Positions 1 to 11,477 of a stretch of DNA of 64,000 nt are shown here, piece by piece; the stretch's first letter is position 1, and every line of letters begins with the position of its first letter. A model generated the notes under the pieces. That model was not told the origin of the DNA. It saw only the letters and a list, made by a program, of their open reading frames with translations, and searched no databases. The stretch comes from Marinimicrobium koreense. GTDB taxonomy: Bacteria > Pseudomonadota > Gammaproteobacteria > Pseudomonadales > Cellvibrionaceae. The position numbers were made by a program, and so were the translations under genes. The DNA is taken from NCBI RefSeq assembly GCF_003762925.1, contig NZ_RJUK01000001.1, positions 372,001 to 436,000 on the forward strand, in the 5' to 3' direction.

Positions 1-1099
1 CATTTCCGAAAGCGATCTGATCAGCCCGACCACTCGCGTGGTGGTGGAGAAGCCGCTGGGTTACGACGCCGCGTCGGCCGATGCGATCAATACTGAAATT
101 GGTGAATACTTCGACGAGAAGTCCATTTACCGGATCGATCACTACCTCGGTAAGGAAGCGGTTCAGAACCTTCTGACACTGCGTTTCGCCAATGGCATCT
201 TCGAGCATCTGTGGGATGCCAAAACCATTGACCATGTGCAGATCAGCCTGTGCGAAACCGTGGGCCTGGAAGGGCGCGCGAGCTTCTACGACGACGCCGG
301 TGCCATGCGCGATATGGTCCAGAACCACCTGCTGCAGTTGCTCTGCCTGGTGGCCATGGAGTCGCCCAACAAGCTGACCGCCGACAGCATCCGCTCCGAG
401 AAGATCAAGGTGCTGGAGTCCCTGCGGGCACTCCAGGGTGATGCGGTCAAGTGGCATACCGTGCGCGGCCAATACGCGGCGGGCGAGATGGATGGCAAAG
501 CGGTACCCGGTTACCTGGACGAGCTGGGCAAAGACAGCAATACCGAGACCTTTGTTGCCATTCGCGCGCACATCGATAACTGGCGCTGGTCGAAAGTGCC
601 GTTCTATCTGCGCACTGGTAAGCGACTGAAAGAGCGTTTTGCTGAAATCGTCATTCAGTACAAAGACGTCTCCCACGAGGTGTATCCCGAGTCGGCCGGC
701 GGAGTAACGCCGAACCGTCTGGTGATCCGTCTGCAACCGGAAGAAAGCATCCAGATGGTGCTGATGTCCAAGAACCTGGAAAAGCACGAAACCGAGCTGA
801 CGCCGGTGGTGTTGAACCTGAACCTGGCCGAGAAGTACAAGCACTTTGTCAGTGACGCCTACAAGCGCCTGATGCTGGATGCCGCCGCCGGTGACCCGAG
901 CCTGTTCATTCACCGCGCGGAAGTCGACGCGGCCTGGGGCTGGGTGGACCCGATTATCGAAGCCTGGCAGCGCCCGGAAAACAAGCCCATGGCATACCCG
1001 GCTGGTTCCTGGGGTCCGGAGGCGTCTGAAGAGCTGCTGTCCGGCGATGGTCGCAGTTGGTTCAACATGGATGAGCTGCTGACGGAGGATCAGGACTGA
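1..1099 (+). CDS. zwf: Glucose-6-phosphate 1-dehydrogenase, 5' end cut by window edge
   Basis: Oxidises glucose 6-phosphate to 6-phosphogluconolactone with NAD(P)+, the entry step of the Entner-Doudoroff and oxidative pentose phosphate routes. The frame is open from base 2, so the N-terminal part including the nucleotide-binding fold lies outside the window. The visible part starts just before VVVEKPLG and includes the substrate-binding and catalytic signature RIDHYLGKE, then the typical C-terminal dimerisation half (KRLKER, DPSLFIHRAEVD). The stop overlaps the pgl start as TGATG, which indicates translational coupling. The GTG at 38 is only an internal codon, not the start. Family assignment is firm. 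Confidence 0.97.
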   Translation, partial: ISESDLISPTTRVVVEKPLGYDAASADAINTEIGEYFDEKSIYRIDHYLGKEAVQNLLTLRFANGIFEHLWDAKTIDHVQISLCETVGLEGRASFYDDAGAMRDMVQNHLLQLLCLVAMESPNKLTADSIRSEKIKVLESLRALQGDAVKWHTVRGQYAAGEMDGKAVPGYLDELGKDSNTETFVAIRAHIDNWRWSKVPFYLRTGKRLKERFAEIVIQYKDVSHEVYPESAGGVTPNRLVIRLQPEESIQMVLMSKNLEKHETELTPVVLNLNLAEKYKHFVSDAYKRLMLDAAAGDPSLFIHRAEVDAAWGWVDPIIEAWQRPENKPMAYPAGSWGPEASEELLSGDGRSWFNMDELLTEDQD

Positions 1100-1803
1100 T
1101 GTTGGACGAAAAGATTTTTGACAGCCGCGAAGCCCTGTTGGCGGCGTTGCAGGAAGATTGCGTGGCGGTACTGGACGAGGCGCTGAAGGAGCGTGATCAG
1201 GCCAGTTTCCTGGTGTCCGGTGGCAGCTCTCCGGCGCCCCTGTATCAGCGACTGAGCCAGATCGCTCTGGACTGGAAACGGATCCAGGTGGCCTTGGTAG
1301 ATGAGCGTTGGGTCGAGCCGGGCCACGCCAAAAGCAACGAGACGTTTGTGCAGAAAAATCTTCTGCAACACGCTGCCGGTCAGGCGCCGTTTCTGGGCAT
1401 GAAGAACTCGGCGGAAACTGCCGCCGAAGGCCTCGCCGCCTGCGAGCAGGCCTATCAGAAGCTGGCCCAGCCGTTCGATCTCACCATTCTGGGTATGGGG
1501 CCGGACGGTCATACCGCGTCCCTGTTCCCCAACGCCGAAGGGCTTGAGGAAGCGCTGACCACCGATTCACTGTGTTCGGCGATTACCGCGCACCAGAGTG
1601 AAGTGACCGGTGAGTACACTGAACGCATGACCCTGAGCCTGGCGGGTATCGTCAATTCCTGTCGTCTGGTTCTGCTGATCACTGGCGACGAAAAATTGCA
1701 GGCCCTGCGCGCCGCGCAAGGTGAAGGTCCGGTGGGCGATATGCCGATTCGTGCCGTTCTGCGTCAGAACAAAGTGCCAGTGACACTGTATTGGGCTCCC
1801 TGA
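1099..1803 (+). CDS. pgl: 6-phosphogluconolactonase
   Basis: Hydrolyses 6-phosphogluconolactone made by Zwf to 6-phosphogluconate in the cytoplasm. The 234-residue protein has the DevB/SOL family layout: an SGGSSPAPLY phosphate-binding loop near residue 35, VDERWV near residue 63, and the GMGPDGHTASLFP signature near residue 132. Its ATG overlaps the zwf stop (TGATG), so the two are almost certainly co-translated. Length is normal for the family. The next gene, eda, follows after about 60 bases with its own ribosome-binding site. Confidence 0.95.
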   Translation: MLDEKIFDSREALLAALQEDCVAVLDEALKERDQASFLVSGGSSPAPLYQRLSQIALDWKRIQVALVDERWVEPGHAKSNETFVQKNLLQHAAGQAPFLGMKNSAETAAEGLAACEQAYQKLAQPFDLTILGMGPDGHTASLFPNAEGLEEALTTDSLCSAITAHQSEVTGEYTERMTLSLAGIVNSCRLVLLITGDEKLQALRAAQGEGPVGDMPIRAVLRQNKVPVTLYWAP

Positions 1804-1866
1804 GGCGTCGCGCCCGGGACCGCTCGTATTGAATCAACCCAGTTACCGAATCAAGAGGAAAGCATA

Positions 1867-2499
1867 GTGGCATTAAGTATCGATAAAATTGTTCAGGTGG
1901 CTCCGGTCATTCCCGTGATGGTCGTGGAACGCCTGGAAGATGCGGTACCGCTGGCTCAGGCACTGTACAACGGCGGCCTGAAGGTACTCGAAATCACCTT
2001 GCGTACCCCGGTGGCGCTCGATGCGATTCGCGCCATGGTCGATGCGTTGCCGGAAGATGCCGTGATTGGCGCGGGCACCATCGTCACTCCGGATGACCTG
2101 AAAAAGGCCGTCGAAGCCGGCTCCACGTTCCTGGTAAGCCCCGGCACCACGGCGGAGCTGATCGAAGCCGCCAAGGCCAGCGATGTCCCTCTGCTGCCCG
2201 GTATTGCCACACCCAGTGAAGCCATGAACCTGTTGGCGCACGGCTTTACCCACATGAAGTTTTTCCCGGCGGAATCCGCCGGCGGTGTGTCCATGGTCAA
2301 ATCCATTGGCGGACCCTTGCCGCAAATCACTTTCTGCCCGACCGGTGGCATCAACCTCGCCAAGGCGCCCGAGTACCTGAGCCTGCCCAACGTGGCCTGC
2401 GTAGGGGGTACCTGGATGGCTCCCAAAGAGCTCATCGCCGAGAAGCGTTGGGACGAGATTGAAAAACTGGCTCGTGAAGCGGCCCAACTGGCACGCTGA
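1867..2499 (+). CDS. eda: 2-keto-3-deoxy-6-phosphogluconate (KDPG) aldolase
   Basis: Cleaves KDPG to pyruvate and glyceraldehyde 3-phosphate, the last step specific to the Entner-Doudoroff pathway. The 210-residue class I aldolase shows LKVLEITLRTP with the conserved catalytic-site Glu, GAGTI near residue 60, and the Schiff-base lysine in FTHMKFFPAE near residue 134. The start is GTG at 1867, supported by an AGAGGAAA ribosome-binding site about five bases upstream and by the usual N-terminal length. It lies between pgl and gap in one co-directional run. The dehydratase edd is not in the window and is probably upstream. Confidence 0.96.
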   Translation: MALSIDKIVQVAPVIPVMVVERLEDAVPLAQALYNGGLKVLEITLRTPVALDAIRAMVDALPEDAVIGAGTIVTPDDLKKAVEAGSTFLVSPGTTAELIEAAKASDVPLLPGIATPSEAMNLLAHGFTHMKFFPAESAGGVSMVKSIGGPLPQITFCPTGGINLAKAPEYLSLPNVACVGGTWMAPKELIAEKRWDEIEKLAREAAQLAR

Positions 2500-2563
2500 T
2501 CACGCCTGAATGCGTTTGTAATTTCTCTTTTAGATTGTCCGAATTGTAACCAGGAGATGTGTA

Positions 2564-3574
2564 ATGACCATTAAAGTAGCAATCAACGGCTACGGCCGCA
2601 TCGGCCGCAACGTGCTGCGTGCGCTGTACGAATCCAACTATCGCGACCGCATTCAGGTGGTCGGTATCAACGACCTGGGCGACGTCAGCCTGAACGCTCA
2701 CCTGACCAAGTACGATTCGGTCCACGGCAAATTCCCCGGCGAAGTATCTGTCGACGGTGAGAACATGATTGTAAATGGTGATGCAATCCGCATTACCTCT
2801 GAGCGTGACCCGAGCAAGTTGCCTTGGGGCGAGCTTGGTGTGGACGTGGTGTATGAGTGCACCGGTATCTTCACCAGCAAAGAAAAAGCCAGTGCCCACC
2901 TGGAAGCCGGCGCGAAGAAAGTGATCATTTCCGCACCGGGTACTGATGTGGACGCGACCGCTGTTTACGGCGTCAACCACAAGACCCTGAAAGCGACCGA
3001 CCAGATCATCTCCAACGCCTCCTGCACCACCAACTGCCTGGCGCCGGTTGCCAAGGTACTGAACGACAAGTTCGGTATCGAGCAGGGCTCCATGACCACC
3101 ATTCACGCCTACACCAACGATCAGAACCTGAGCGACGTGTATCACACCGACGTTTATCGCGCCCGTTCGGCCACTCAGTCCATGATCCCGACCAAAACCG
3201 GTGCCGCTCGCGCGGTAGCGCTGGTACTGCCGGAACTGAAGGGCAAGATCGACGGTATGGCGGTTCGTGTACCGACCATCAACGTCTCTCTGGTTGACCT
3301 GAACGTGCTGGTTTCCAAAGACGTGACCGTCGAGGAAGTGAATGCCGCCATGAAGGAAGCCGCCGAAGGCGAAATGGCGGGTGTACTGGAGTATTGCGAT
3401 GAGCCGCTGGTGTCCATCGACTTCAACCACAACCCGGCCTCTTCCAACTACGACTCTCTGCAGACCAAGGTTTTCAACGGTCGCTGGGTTAAAGTCATGT
3501 CCTGGTACGATAACGAGTGGGGCTTCTCCAACCGCATGTTGGATAACACCCTGGCGCTGATGCAAGCCAAGTAA
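2564..3574 (+). CDS. gap: Glyceraldehyde-3-phosphate dehydrogenase, type I
   Basis: Phosphorylating oxidation of the glyceraldehyde 3-phosphate released by Eda. The 336-residue protein has the N-terminal dinucleotide-binding loop NGYGRIGRN, the catalytic cysteine in [12 protein letters not shown] near residue 150, and the C-terminal [12 protein letters not shown]. The INDL segment keeps the Asp that usually selects NAD. Its position directly after eda suggests a catabolic rather than gluconeogenic isozyme. Ribosome-binding site CCAGGAGATG precedes the ATG. The spacing of only 19 bases to pyk suggests one transcript. Confidence 0.96.
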   Translation: MTIKVAINGYGRIGRNVLRALYESNYRDRIQVVGINDLGDVSLNAHLTKYDSVHGKFPGEVSVDGENMIVNGDAIRITSERDPSKLPWGELGVDVVYECTGIFTSKEKASAHLEAGAKKVIISAPGTDVDATAVYGVNHKTLKATDQIISNASCTTNCLAPVAKVLNDKFGIEQGSMTTIHAYTNDQNLSDVYHTDVYRARSATQSMIPTKTGAARAVALVLPELKGKIDGMAVRVPTINVSLVDLNVLVSKDVTVEEVNAAMKEAAEGEMAGVLEYCDEPLVSIDFNHNPASSNYDSLQTKVFNGRWVKVMSWYDNEWGFSNRMLDNTLALMQAK

Positions 3575-3593
3575 TAAATACTGAGAGAGAGTT

Positions 3594-5039
3594 ATGTTAA
3601 GACGTACCAAAATTGTCAGCACCCTGGGGCCCGCCTCTGAAGCTCCGGAAATGCTGGAAAAACTGATTCTGGCGGGCGTGAACGTCGTTCGCCTGAACTT
3701 CTCCCACGGGTCGCCGGAAGAGCACAAACAGCGCGCGGAAAACGTGCGCGCCATCGCCGCCAAGCACGACCGTTTTGTGGCCGTGTTGGGCGACCTGCAG
3801 GGTCCGAAGATCCGTATTTCACGCTTCAAGGACAAGAAAATCGAGCTCAAGCTTGGTGACAAGTTTGTTCTGGATGCGGACCTCGGCCGTGACGAGGGAG
3901 ACCAGAACCAGGTTGGTATCGACTACAAGGAGCTGCCAGGCGACTGTAAGCCGGGCGATAACCTGCTGCTGGACGATGGCCGCGTGGTGCTGGAAGTGGA
4001 GAAAATTGAAGGCAACCGCGTGTACTGCGTGACCCGTATTGCCGGTCCGCTGTCCAACAACAAGGGCATCAACCGTCAAGGCGGTGGCCTGTCGGCTCCG
4101 GCTCTGACCGAAAAAGATCTGGCCGACATCAAAACCGCGGCGGATATCGACGTCGACTATCTGGCCGTGTCTTTCCCGCGCAGTGCAGACGACATGAACA
4201 AGGCTCGCGAGTTGATGCGGGCCGCCGGTGGCGAGCGTGCGGGTCTGGTAGCCAAAGTTGAACGTGCTGAAGCGGTTGCGGATGACGAAACCCTGGACGC
4301 TATCATTGAAGCCAGTGATGCGGTCATGGTCGCCCGTGGTGACCTGGGTGTGGAGATCGGTGATGAATCCCTGATTGGTGTACAGAAGCGCATCATCGAG
4401 CGCTCCCGTGCCCTGAACAAGGTGGTGATCACCGCGACCCAAATGATGGAGTCCATGATCAAGAACCCGATGCCGACCCGCGCCGAAGTGTTCGACGTGG
4501 CGAACGCCGTGCTTGATGGCACCGATGCGGTGATGCTGTCCGCGGAAACCGCCGCTGGCGACTTCCCGGAAGAGACCATCAAGGCCATGGTGCGCATCAT
4601 CCTGGGGGCTGAAAAGCACCCGAGCGCCAGCCAGAGCACCTACCGGGTGGAGCAGAAGTTCCAGACCATTGACGAGTCCATCGCCATGGCGTCGATGTAC
4701 ACCGCCAACCACCTCAGCGGTGTGAAGGCGATCATCTCGCTGACCGAGTCCGGTGCGACCCCGCGTCTGATGTCCCGCATTGGTTCTCAGTTGCCGATTT
4801 TCGCCTTCTCCGGACGGATCGATACCCAGCGTCGCGTGGCGCTGTATCGCGGTGTCCAGCCGGTACCGTTCGAAACCGACAGCTCGGCACCGGGCCATCA
4901 GGATCATATGCGCGCGATCGAGATCCTGAAAAGCAAGGGTGTGCTGAGTGACGGTGATCTGGTGATTGTCACCAACGGTGACTCCAACCAGTTGGGCGGC
5001 ACCAACACCATGAAAATATTGCGGGTGGGCGAGCAGTAA
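3594..5039 (+). CDS. pyk: Pyruvate kinase
   Basis: Converts phosphoenolpyruvate and ADP to pyruvate and ATP. The 481-residue protein begins [13 protein letters not shown], carries the active-site stretch NFSHG near residue 33, the signature [12 protein letters not shown] near residue 243, and ATQMMESM with the K+/Mg2+ region. Length fits the bacterial PykA (type II) group. It is the last gene of the co-directional zwf-pgl-eda-gap-pyk run and is followed 25 bases later by a strong hairpin terminator, so it probably ends the operon. Which isozyme class it belongs to was not tested phylogenetically. Confidence 0.95.
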   Translation: MLRRTKIVSTLGPASEAPEMLEKLILAGVNVVRLNFSHGSPEEHKQRAENVRAIAAKHDRFVAVLGDLQGPKIRISRFKDKKIELKLGDKFVLDADLGRDEGDQNQVGIDYKELPGDCKPGDNLLLDDGRVVLEVEKIEGNRVYCVTRIAGPLSNNKGINRQGGGLSAPALTEKDLADIKTAADIDVDYLAVSFPRSADDMNKARELMRAAGGERAGLVAKVERAEAVADDETLDAIIEASDAVMVARGDLGVEIGDESLIGVQKRIIERSRALNKVVITATQMMESMIKNPMPTRAEVFDVANAVLDGTDAVMLSAETAAGDFPEETIKAMVRIILGAEKHPSASQSTYRVEQKFQTIDESIAMASMYTANHLSGVKAIISLTESGATPRLMSRIGSQLPIFAFSGRIDTQRRVALYRGVQPVPFETDSSAPGHQDHMRAIEILKSKGVLSDGDLVIVTNGDSNQLGGTNTMKILRVGEQ

Positions 5040-5063
5040 GCTCAATCCTCAGTCATGGTATGA

Positions 5064-5099
5064 AACGAAAACGGCAGCCCTGAGGCTGCCGTTTTCGTT
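5064..5099 (+). terminator. Rho-independent terminator after pyk
   Basis: A perfect 16-bp inverted repeat (arms 5064-5079 and 5084-5099, loop CTGA) ends in GTTTTCGTT on the + strand and is symmetric, with AACGAAAAC on the other arm. It lies 25 bases after the pyk stop and closes the glycolytic run. Confidence 0.9.
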
Positions 5100-5100
5100 A

Positions 5101-5184
5101 ACGGCGGATGCGCCTTCAGCTTATCCGCCCTACGGATGGCACGGCAGTACCCGTAGGGCGGATAAGCGAAGCGCATCCGCCGCT
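5101..5184. repeat. REP pair (BIME-like) after pyk
   Basis: Two head-to-head REP units: CGGCGGATGCGCC with CTTATCCGCCCTACG, a spacer, then GTAGGGCGGATAAG with GCGCATCCGCCG. Each unit can form a stem with a short variable tip. The same family recurs at more than ten intergenic sites in the window and flanks the RAYT gene at 11.8 kb. Confidence 0.9.
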
Positions 5185-5284
5185 CCCACAGCACCCCATC
5201 CCCGCATCACGTGGTTGCCCCAATCACTTAAGTTCGTGCTAACCTGCTCATTAAATGATCCATTGATGATGTCAGAGGCATTAC

Positions 5285-6112
5285 ATGCTCAGAAATTTCA
5301 CCGCATTCCCGTTTGCTCTGCTTTGGGCCCTCTCGGCCCAGGCCCTCGAAATTCACCACGGCGACTGGCAGCAGGGCGCCGTCATTCGTGGCGCGGTGAC
5401 ACCGGGTAGCGAGCTGAAACTGGGGGATCGCACTGTGCGGATTGCCGACGACGGCCAATTTGTGATTGGTCTCGACCGGGATGCCGAGTCGCCCGCCAAG
5501 CTGACCCTGATACCCCCGGCAGGGGAGCCCGAGCACTTTGAATTCCCCGTCAAAGCCCGGGATTACAATATCCAGCGCATTGAGGGTGTTCCACAGAGTA
5601 CAGTGACTCCGGACCCGGAGCAGGTCAAGCGCGCCCGGGCCGAAGCGGCTCTCGCCTGGAAGGCTCGCCAGCATGATCTGGCGCGTACCGATTTTACGCA
5701 GTCTTTCCAGTGGCCACTGGTCGGGATCATTACCGGCGTTTACGGCAGTCAGCGGTTTTATAACGGCGAGCCGCGCTCTCCCCATTACGGGGTGGATATT
5801 GCCGCGCCGCAGGGCACCCCGGTGGCATCCCCGGCGCCGGGTGTGGTCACCCTGGTGCACGACGATATGTTTTTCTCCGGCGGCACCCTGATTGTCGACC
5901 ATGGGCACGGTCTGTCGTCCACCTTCATTCACCTGCACCGAATTCTGGTGAAAGAGGGGGAGGAAGTCGGTCAGGGGGATACCATCGCCGAAGTCGGTGC
6001 GACAGGAAGGGCCACCGGCCCACATCTGGACTGGCGCATGAACTGGTTCGATCGACGGGTCGACCCGACCACCCTGGTAGGGCCGATGCCCGAGGACGTG
6101 GCCAGCAACTGA
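5285..6112 (+). CDS. Secreted M23 (LytM-type) metallopeptidase
   Basis: Probably a periplasmic peptidoglycan endopeptidase. The 275-residue product has a signal peptide (hydrophobic residues 5-20, likely cleavage after SAQA), an immunoglobulin-like N-terminal domain typical of M23 proteins, and a C-terminal LytM domain. The zinc site is visible as SPHYGVDIA (HxxxD, near residue 160) and FIHLH (HxH, near residue 215), so the domain looks catalytically competent. It is a stand-alone gene between the pyk terminator/REP region and a Trm112-like gene. The start follows TCAGAGGCATTAC, a weak ribosome-binding site. Substrate bond and partner activators are unknown. Confidence 0.88.
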   Translation: MLRNFTAFPFALLWALSAQALEIHHGDWQQGAVIRGAVTPGSELKLGDRTVRIADDGQFVIGLDRDAESPAKLTLIPPAGEPEHFEFPVKARDYNIQRIEGVPQSTVTPDPEQVKRARAEAALAWKARQHDLARTDFTQSFQWPLVGIITGVYGSQRFYNGEPRSPHYGVDIAAPQGTPVASPAPGVVTLVHDDMFFSGGTLIVDHGHGLSSTFIHLHRILVKEGEEVGQGDTIAEVGATGRATGPHLDWRMNWFDRRVDPTTLVGPMPEDVASN

Positions 6113-6191
6113 TTTGCGGGGCCGCTCAGTAGCGTTGGAGTCGCGCCCCGGTGTAAGATAGCGGCTTTTACCTCATTCCCCGAGGGGCGCT

Positions 6192-6389
6192 ATGATCGAC
6201 AAAAAACTGCTCAGTCTACTGGTCTGCCCGGTGAGCAAGGCTCCACTGGAGTACGACGCTGAAAAGCAGGAGCTGGTGTGCCGAGCCAGCCACTTGGCTT
6301 ACCCTATTCGCGATGGCATCCCGGTGATGCTGGAGAGCGAAGCGCGCCAGTTGACCCAGGAAGAGCGGGAACAGCTCGACCGCCCCTGA
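6192..6389 (+). CDS. Trm112/YcaR family small zinc-type protein
   Basis: A 65-residue protein of the UPF0434/Trm112 family. It begins [16 protein letters not shown] and continues to [12 protein letters not shown], the standard family pattern. Only the first Cys (residue 12) and a later Cys near residue 36 are kept of the ancestral zinc ligands, as is common in bacterial YcaR-like members. In many gammaproteobacteria this gene sits beside lpxK/kdsB; here it lies 38 bases upstream of alaS, an unusual place. A GAGGGGCGCT segment upstream could serve as ribosome-binding site. Function in bacteria is not established. Confidence 0.85.
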   Translation: MIDKKLLSLLVCPVSKAPLEYDAEKQELVCRASHLAYPIRDGIPVMLESEARQLTQEEREQLDRP

Positions 6390-6426
6390 ATCGCCCCATT
6401 TTGATCTCGATAACCACGGATACGCT

Positions 6427-9027
<2,601 letters not shown>

Positions 9028-9040
9028 CGCTTTTCGGGTC

Positions 9041-9183
9041 GGTTACGGCGGATGCGTGTCCTACCGCTGCGCTCGGCCCCTACGCATAGCACGGCAGGTC
9101 GCGTAGGGCGGATAAGCCGAAGGCGCATCCGCCGTAACCCAACGTGCCAAAATCTCGTACGGCGAACCGCATCCGCCGTAACC
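9041..9183. repeat. REP cluster between alaS and lysC
   Basis: Three degenerate REP units in a row: GGTTACGGCGGATGCG, then CGTAGGGCGGATAAG with GGCGCATCCGCCGTAACC, then a partial third ending CGCATCCGCCGTAACC. The third, truncated unit suggests repeated insertion or slippage. It fills about half of the 298-base gap; the remainder (9184-9324) should carry the lysC promoter, which I could not assign. Confidence 0.85.
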
Positions 9184-9324
9184 AAACCGCTAAAAAAGGC
9201 TTTTACGGGCCTGAAAAACTATTTCGCTAACGCGCGATTTACGCTTTAATAGCGGGCCGCGCATGGCGCGCAATGTTGCAACTGAGCCGGTTCTCCGGCG
9301 TACTGGTCGAGGAAGCGTTCGGGC

Positions 9325-10572
9325 ATGAGTTTGTTCGTACAGAAATACGGCGGCACCTCCGTGGGCACCGTCGAGCGGATTGAAGCCGTGGCTGACAAGG
9401 TGGCGAAATTTCGTGACCAGGGCCACGATATGGTGGTGGTGCTGTCCGCGATGAGCGGCGAGACCAACCGCCTGATTGCCTTGGCTCAGCAGATACAGGA
9501 CAACCCCGACCCGCGCGAATTGGACGTGCTGGTGTCGACCGGTGAACAGGTCACCATTGCCCTGCTGTCGATGGCGCTGAAAAAGCGCGGCTACGATGCC
9601 CGGTCCTACACCGGTGGACAGGTGCGTATCCTGACCGACAATGCCCACACCAAAGCCCGCATCCAGGCCATTGATGAAGCCAACATGCGCGCCGACCTTG
9701 AGGCCGGGCGTGTGGTGGTGGTCGCCGGGTTCCAGGGTGTAGACGAGCAGGGCAATATCACCACCCTTGGACGGGGTGGCTCAGATACCACCGGCGTGGC
9801 CCTGGCGGCGGCGTTGAAAGCCGATGAGTGCCAGATCTATACCGACGTGGACGGCGTATACACCACCGACCCACGAGTGGTAGAGCGTGCCCGACGGCTG
9901 GACCGGATCACCTTCGAAGAAATGCTGGAAATGGCCAGTCTGGGTTCCAAGGTGCTGCAGATCCGGTCGGTTGAATTCGCCGGCAAGTACAAAGTTCCGT
10001 TACGGGTGTTGTCGAGCTTCCAGGAAGGCCCGGGCACCCTGATTACACTCGATGAGGAAGATGACACTATGGAACAACCCATTGTCTCGGGCATCGCGTT
10101 CAACCGCGATGAGGCAAAAGTGACTCTTGCTGGTGTGCCGGACACGCCGGGCGTTGCCGCCCGTATCCTGGGTCCGGTGGGTGCTGCCAATATTGAAGTG
10201 GACGTGATTGTCCAGAACGTGGGTGCCGACAACACCACAGACCTGACCTTTACCGTCAACAAAGGCGATCTGAAAAAGACCGTCGGTGTCCTGGAAACCG
10301 TGGCCCAGTCCATCGGCGCCCGGGAAGTACGCGGGGATGACCGGGTCGCCAAGGTGTCCATTGTCGGAGTTGGAATGCGCTCCCATGCCGGGGTGGCCTC
10401 CACCATGTTCAACGCCCTGGCCGAAGAGAACATCAATATTCAGATGATCACCACCTCGGAAATCAAAATCTCCGTGATCATCGAAGAGCGTTACCTGGAA
10501 CTGGCGGTTCGCTGCCTGCACACGGCCTTCGGACTCGATAAAGAGCCCGAGGAAAGCCGGGACCGGGGTTAA
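9325..10572 (+). CDS. lysC: Aspartate kinase
   Basis: Phosphorylates L-aspartate, the first step toward lysine, threonine and methionine, and toward ectoine where present. The 415-residue protein has the kinase signature VQKYGGTSVG at its N-terminus, STGEQV, and GRGGSDTT near residue 150. Two C-terminal ACT domains (about residues 265-405) should give lysine/threonine feedback control. It is a monofunctional alpha-type enzyme of normal length, with no homoserine dehydrogenase fusion. It stands between alaS and csrA as in Pseudomonas. ACT ligand specificity cannot be read from sequence alone. Confidence 0.95.
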   Translation: MSLFVQKYGGTSVGTVERIEAVADKVAKFRDQGHDMVVVLSAMSGETNRLIALAQQIQDNPDPRELDVLVSTGEQVTIALLSMALKKRGYDARSYTGGQVRILTDNAHTKARIQAIDEANMRADLEAGRVVVVAGFQGVDEQGNITTLGRGGSDTTGVALAAALKADECQIYTDVDGVYTTDPRVVERARRLDRITFEEMLEMASLGSKVLQIRSVEFAGKYKVPLRVLSSFQEGPGTLITLDEEDDTMEQPIVSGIAFNRDEAKVTLAGVPDTPGVAARILGPVGAANIEVDVIVQNVGADNTTDLTFTVNKGDLKKTVGVLETVAQSIGAREVRGDDRVAKVSIVGVGMRSHAGVASTMFNALAEENINIQMITTSEIKISVIIEERYLELAVRCLHTAFGLDKEPEESRDRG

Positions 10573-10801
10573 CAGGCGCATACTCCGGATTGGGGCGGTT
10601 GGTTAGCGATCGCTCAATAAATCTGGTACAGTTAGCGCGCGTTAATGTAAGCAGGGAGAACAATGCACATAAAAGGGTGGAAAATGTTTGTCCTAATCGC
10701 CAACTATGGTCAATACTTCAAGGGGGTTTGTAGTTTGACGCCCATTGGCGATCGGGGTTAGCCGAGAAGCGGCATCGGACGATGGAGTCTACGCCGTGTT
10801 C

Positions 10802-10822
10802 TTACAGGATGAGTGAAGGAGA
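10802..10822 (+). promoter_or_regulatory. Candidate CsrA-binding sites in csrA leader
   Basis: TTACAGGATG (10802-10811) closely resembles the CsrA SELEX consensus, and AAGGAGA (10816-10822) places a second GGA motif on the csrA Shine-Dalgarno sequence. Known CsrA autoregulation in other gammaproteobacteria makes translational self-repression likely; it is inferred here, not shown. Confidence 0.45.
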
Positions 10823-10828
10823 TTTATT

Positions 10829-11020
10829 ATGTTGATTTTGACCCGCCGTATTGGCGAAACATTGATGGTTGGTGATGAAGTGACCGTCACCGTACTTGGC
10901 GTGAAGGGCAATCAGGTCCGTATCGGTGTGAATGCACCCAAGGATATCGCCGTTCACCGCGAAGAGATTTACCAGCGCATTCAGCGTGAGAAGCAGAACC
11001 AGGATGAGCAACTGGATTGA
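10829..11020 (+). CDS. csrA: Carbon storage regulator CsrA/RsmA
   Basis: A 63-residue dimeric RNA-binding protein that blocks or stabilises target mRNAs by binding GGA motifs in their leaders; it is a global switch for carbon metabolism, motility and biofilm. The whole conserved core is present: [10 protein letters not shown] with Leu4 and Arg6/7, and [10 protein letters not shown] with the key Arg44. A strong AAGGAGATTT ribosome-binding site precedes the ATG, and that site itself carries GGA. Position after lysC and before tRNA-Ser matches rsmA in Pseudomonas. Confidence 0.97.
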   Translation: MLILTRRIGETLMVGDEVTVTVLGVKGNQVRIGVNAPKDIAVHREEIYQRIQREKQNQDEQLD

Positions 11021-11040
11021 TCCCAGGCTCGTCGACGGGC

Positions 11041-11069
11041 CTCGGGAGCGTAATCAACCACCTCCCGAG
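11041..11069 (+). terminator. Possible terminator after csrA
   Basis: An 8-bp perfect inverted repeat, CTCGGGAG (11041-11048) and CTCCCGAG (11062-11069), lies 20 bases after csrA. The following run is only pyrimidine-rich (CTCTTCCCTC), so it is a weak intrinsic terminator at best. Confidence 0.4.
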
Positions 11070-11154
11070 CCGCTCTTCCCTCTGGAAATTCCGGTCAAGT
11101 TCTGACCAGACGCGATTTTGATCGCACTTTTTTGCATCCAACCACTCTCAACCC

Positions 11155-11190
11155 TTTGATTTTTCGTGAGATATGGTATGATGCGCCGCA
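11155..11190 (+). promoter_or_regulatory. Promoter of tRNA-Ser
   Basis: TTTGAT (11155-11160) and TATGAT (11177-11182) are spaced by 16 bases and followed by a GC-rich discriminator GCGCCGC. This is the pattern of a stringently controlled stable-RNA promoter. The tRNA starts about 38 bases further on. Confidence 0.65.
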
Positions 11191-11220
11191 CTTGTCGAGA
11201 GGCAGGTGACAAATTGTTTT

Positions 11221-11311
11221 GGAGAGGTGGCCGAGTGGCTGAAGGCGCTCCCCTGCTAAGGGAGTATACCCTAATCCGGTATCGAGGGTTCGAATCCCTC
11301 CCTCTCCGCCA
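11221..11311 (+). tRNA. tRNA-Ser (anticodon GCU)
   Basis: A complete class II tRNA of 91 bases with encoded CCA. Acceptor stem GGAGAGG pairs with CCTCTCC; the anticodon arm CTCCC-CTGCTAA-GGGAG reads GCT, decoding AGC/AGU serine codons. The long variable arm is TACC...GGTA, and the T arm is AGGGTTCGAATCCCT. It follows csrA as in Pseudomonas. Its 3' end is copied again at 11455-11477. Confidence 0.97.
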
Positions 11312-11477
11312 TACAGAAACCGTCCCCGACAGGGGGCGGTTTTTTTATGGCTGAAAGGGAAGGGTGAGAAGCCTCGCCGGGTTCGACCAATTTGACGGGA
11401 TCAAATTGGGACGGCGAAGCCGCCCGAAGGGCGAGGGCCATGGATGGCCCGAGTGAATCCCTCCCTCTCCGCCATAC
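11292..11477 (+). repeat. Direct repeat of the tRNA-Ser 3' end (att-like)
   Basis: A 23-base direct repeat begins GAATCCCTCCCTC. One copy (11292-11314) is the T-arm and acceptor end of tRNA-Ser plus ATAC; the second (11455-11477) lies 163 bases downstream and is exact. Tyrosine-recombinase elements leave such repeats at tRNA 3' ends, but no integrase is present in the roughly 140 bases between. It may be the scar of a deleted element or of local duplication. Confidence 0.7.
11318..11348 (+). terminator. Intrinsic terminator of tRNA-Ser
   Basis: ACCGTCCCC - GACA - GGGGGCGGT forms a strong stem and is followed by seven or more T residues, a few bases after the CCA end. Confidence 0.88.

Noticed and set aside
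2432-3862. A 476-codon minus-strand frame over gap and pyk
   Set aside because: It is antisense to clear conserved enzymes, its translation is compositionally odd (repetitive Gly/His/Val) and it matches no family.
3819-5045. A 408-codon minus-strand frame over pyk
   Set aside because: Shadow of the pyruvate kinase gene in GC-rich codons; no ribosome-binding site or domain.
5101-5184. REP arrays considered as a CRISPR array
   Set aside because: Repeats are palindromic, paired, scattered singly over 45 kb and not regularly spaced; no cas genes are present.
10573-10828. A small RNA of the RsmY/CsrB type between lysC and csrA
   Set aside because: A few GGA triplets occur but not as repeated stem-loop tips, and no terminator is seen before csrA; better explained as the csrA leader and promoter.
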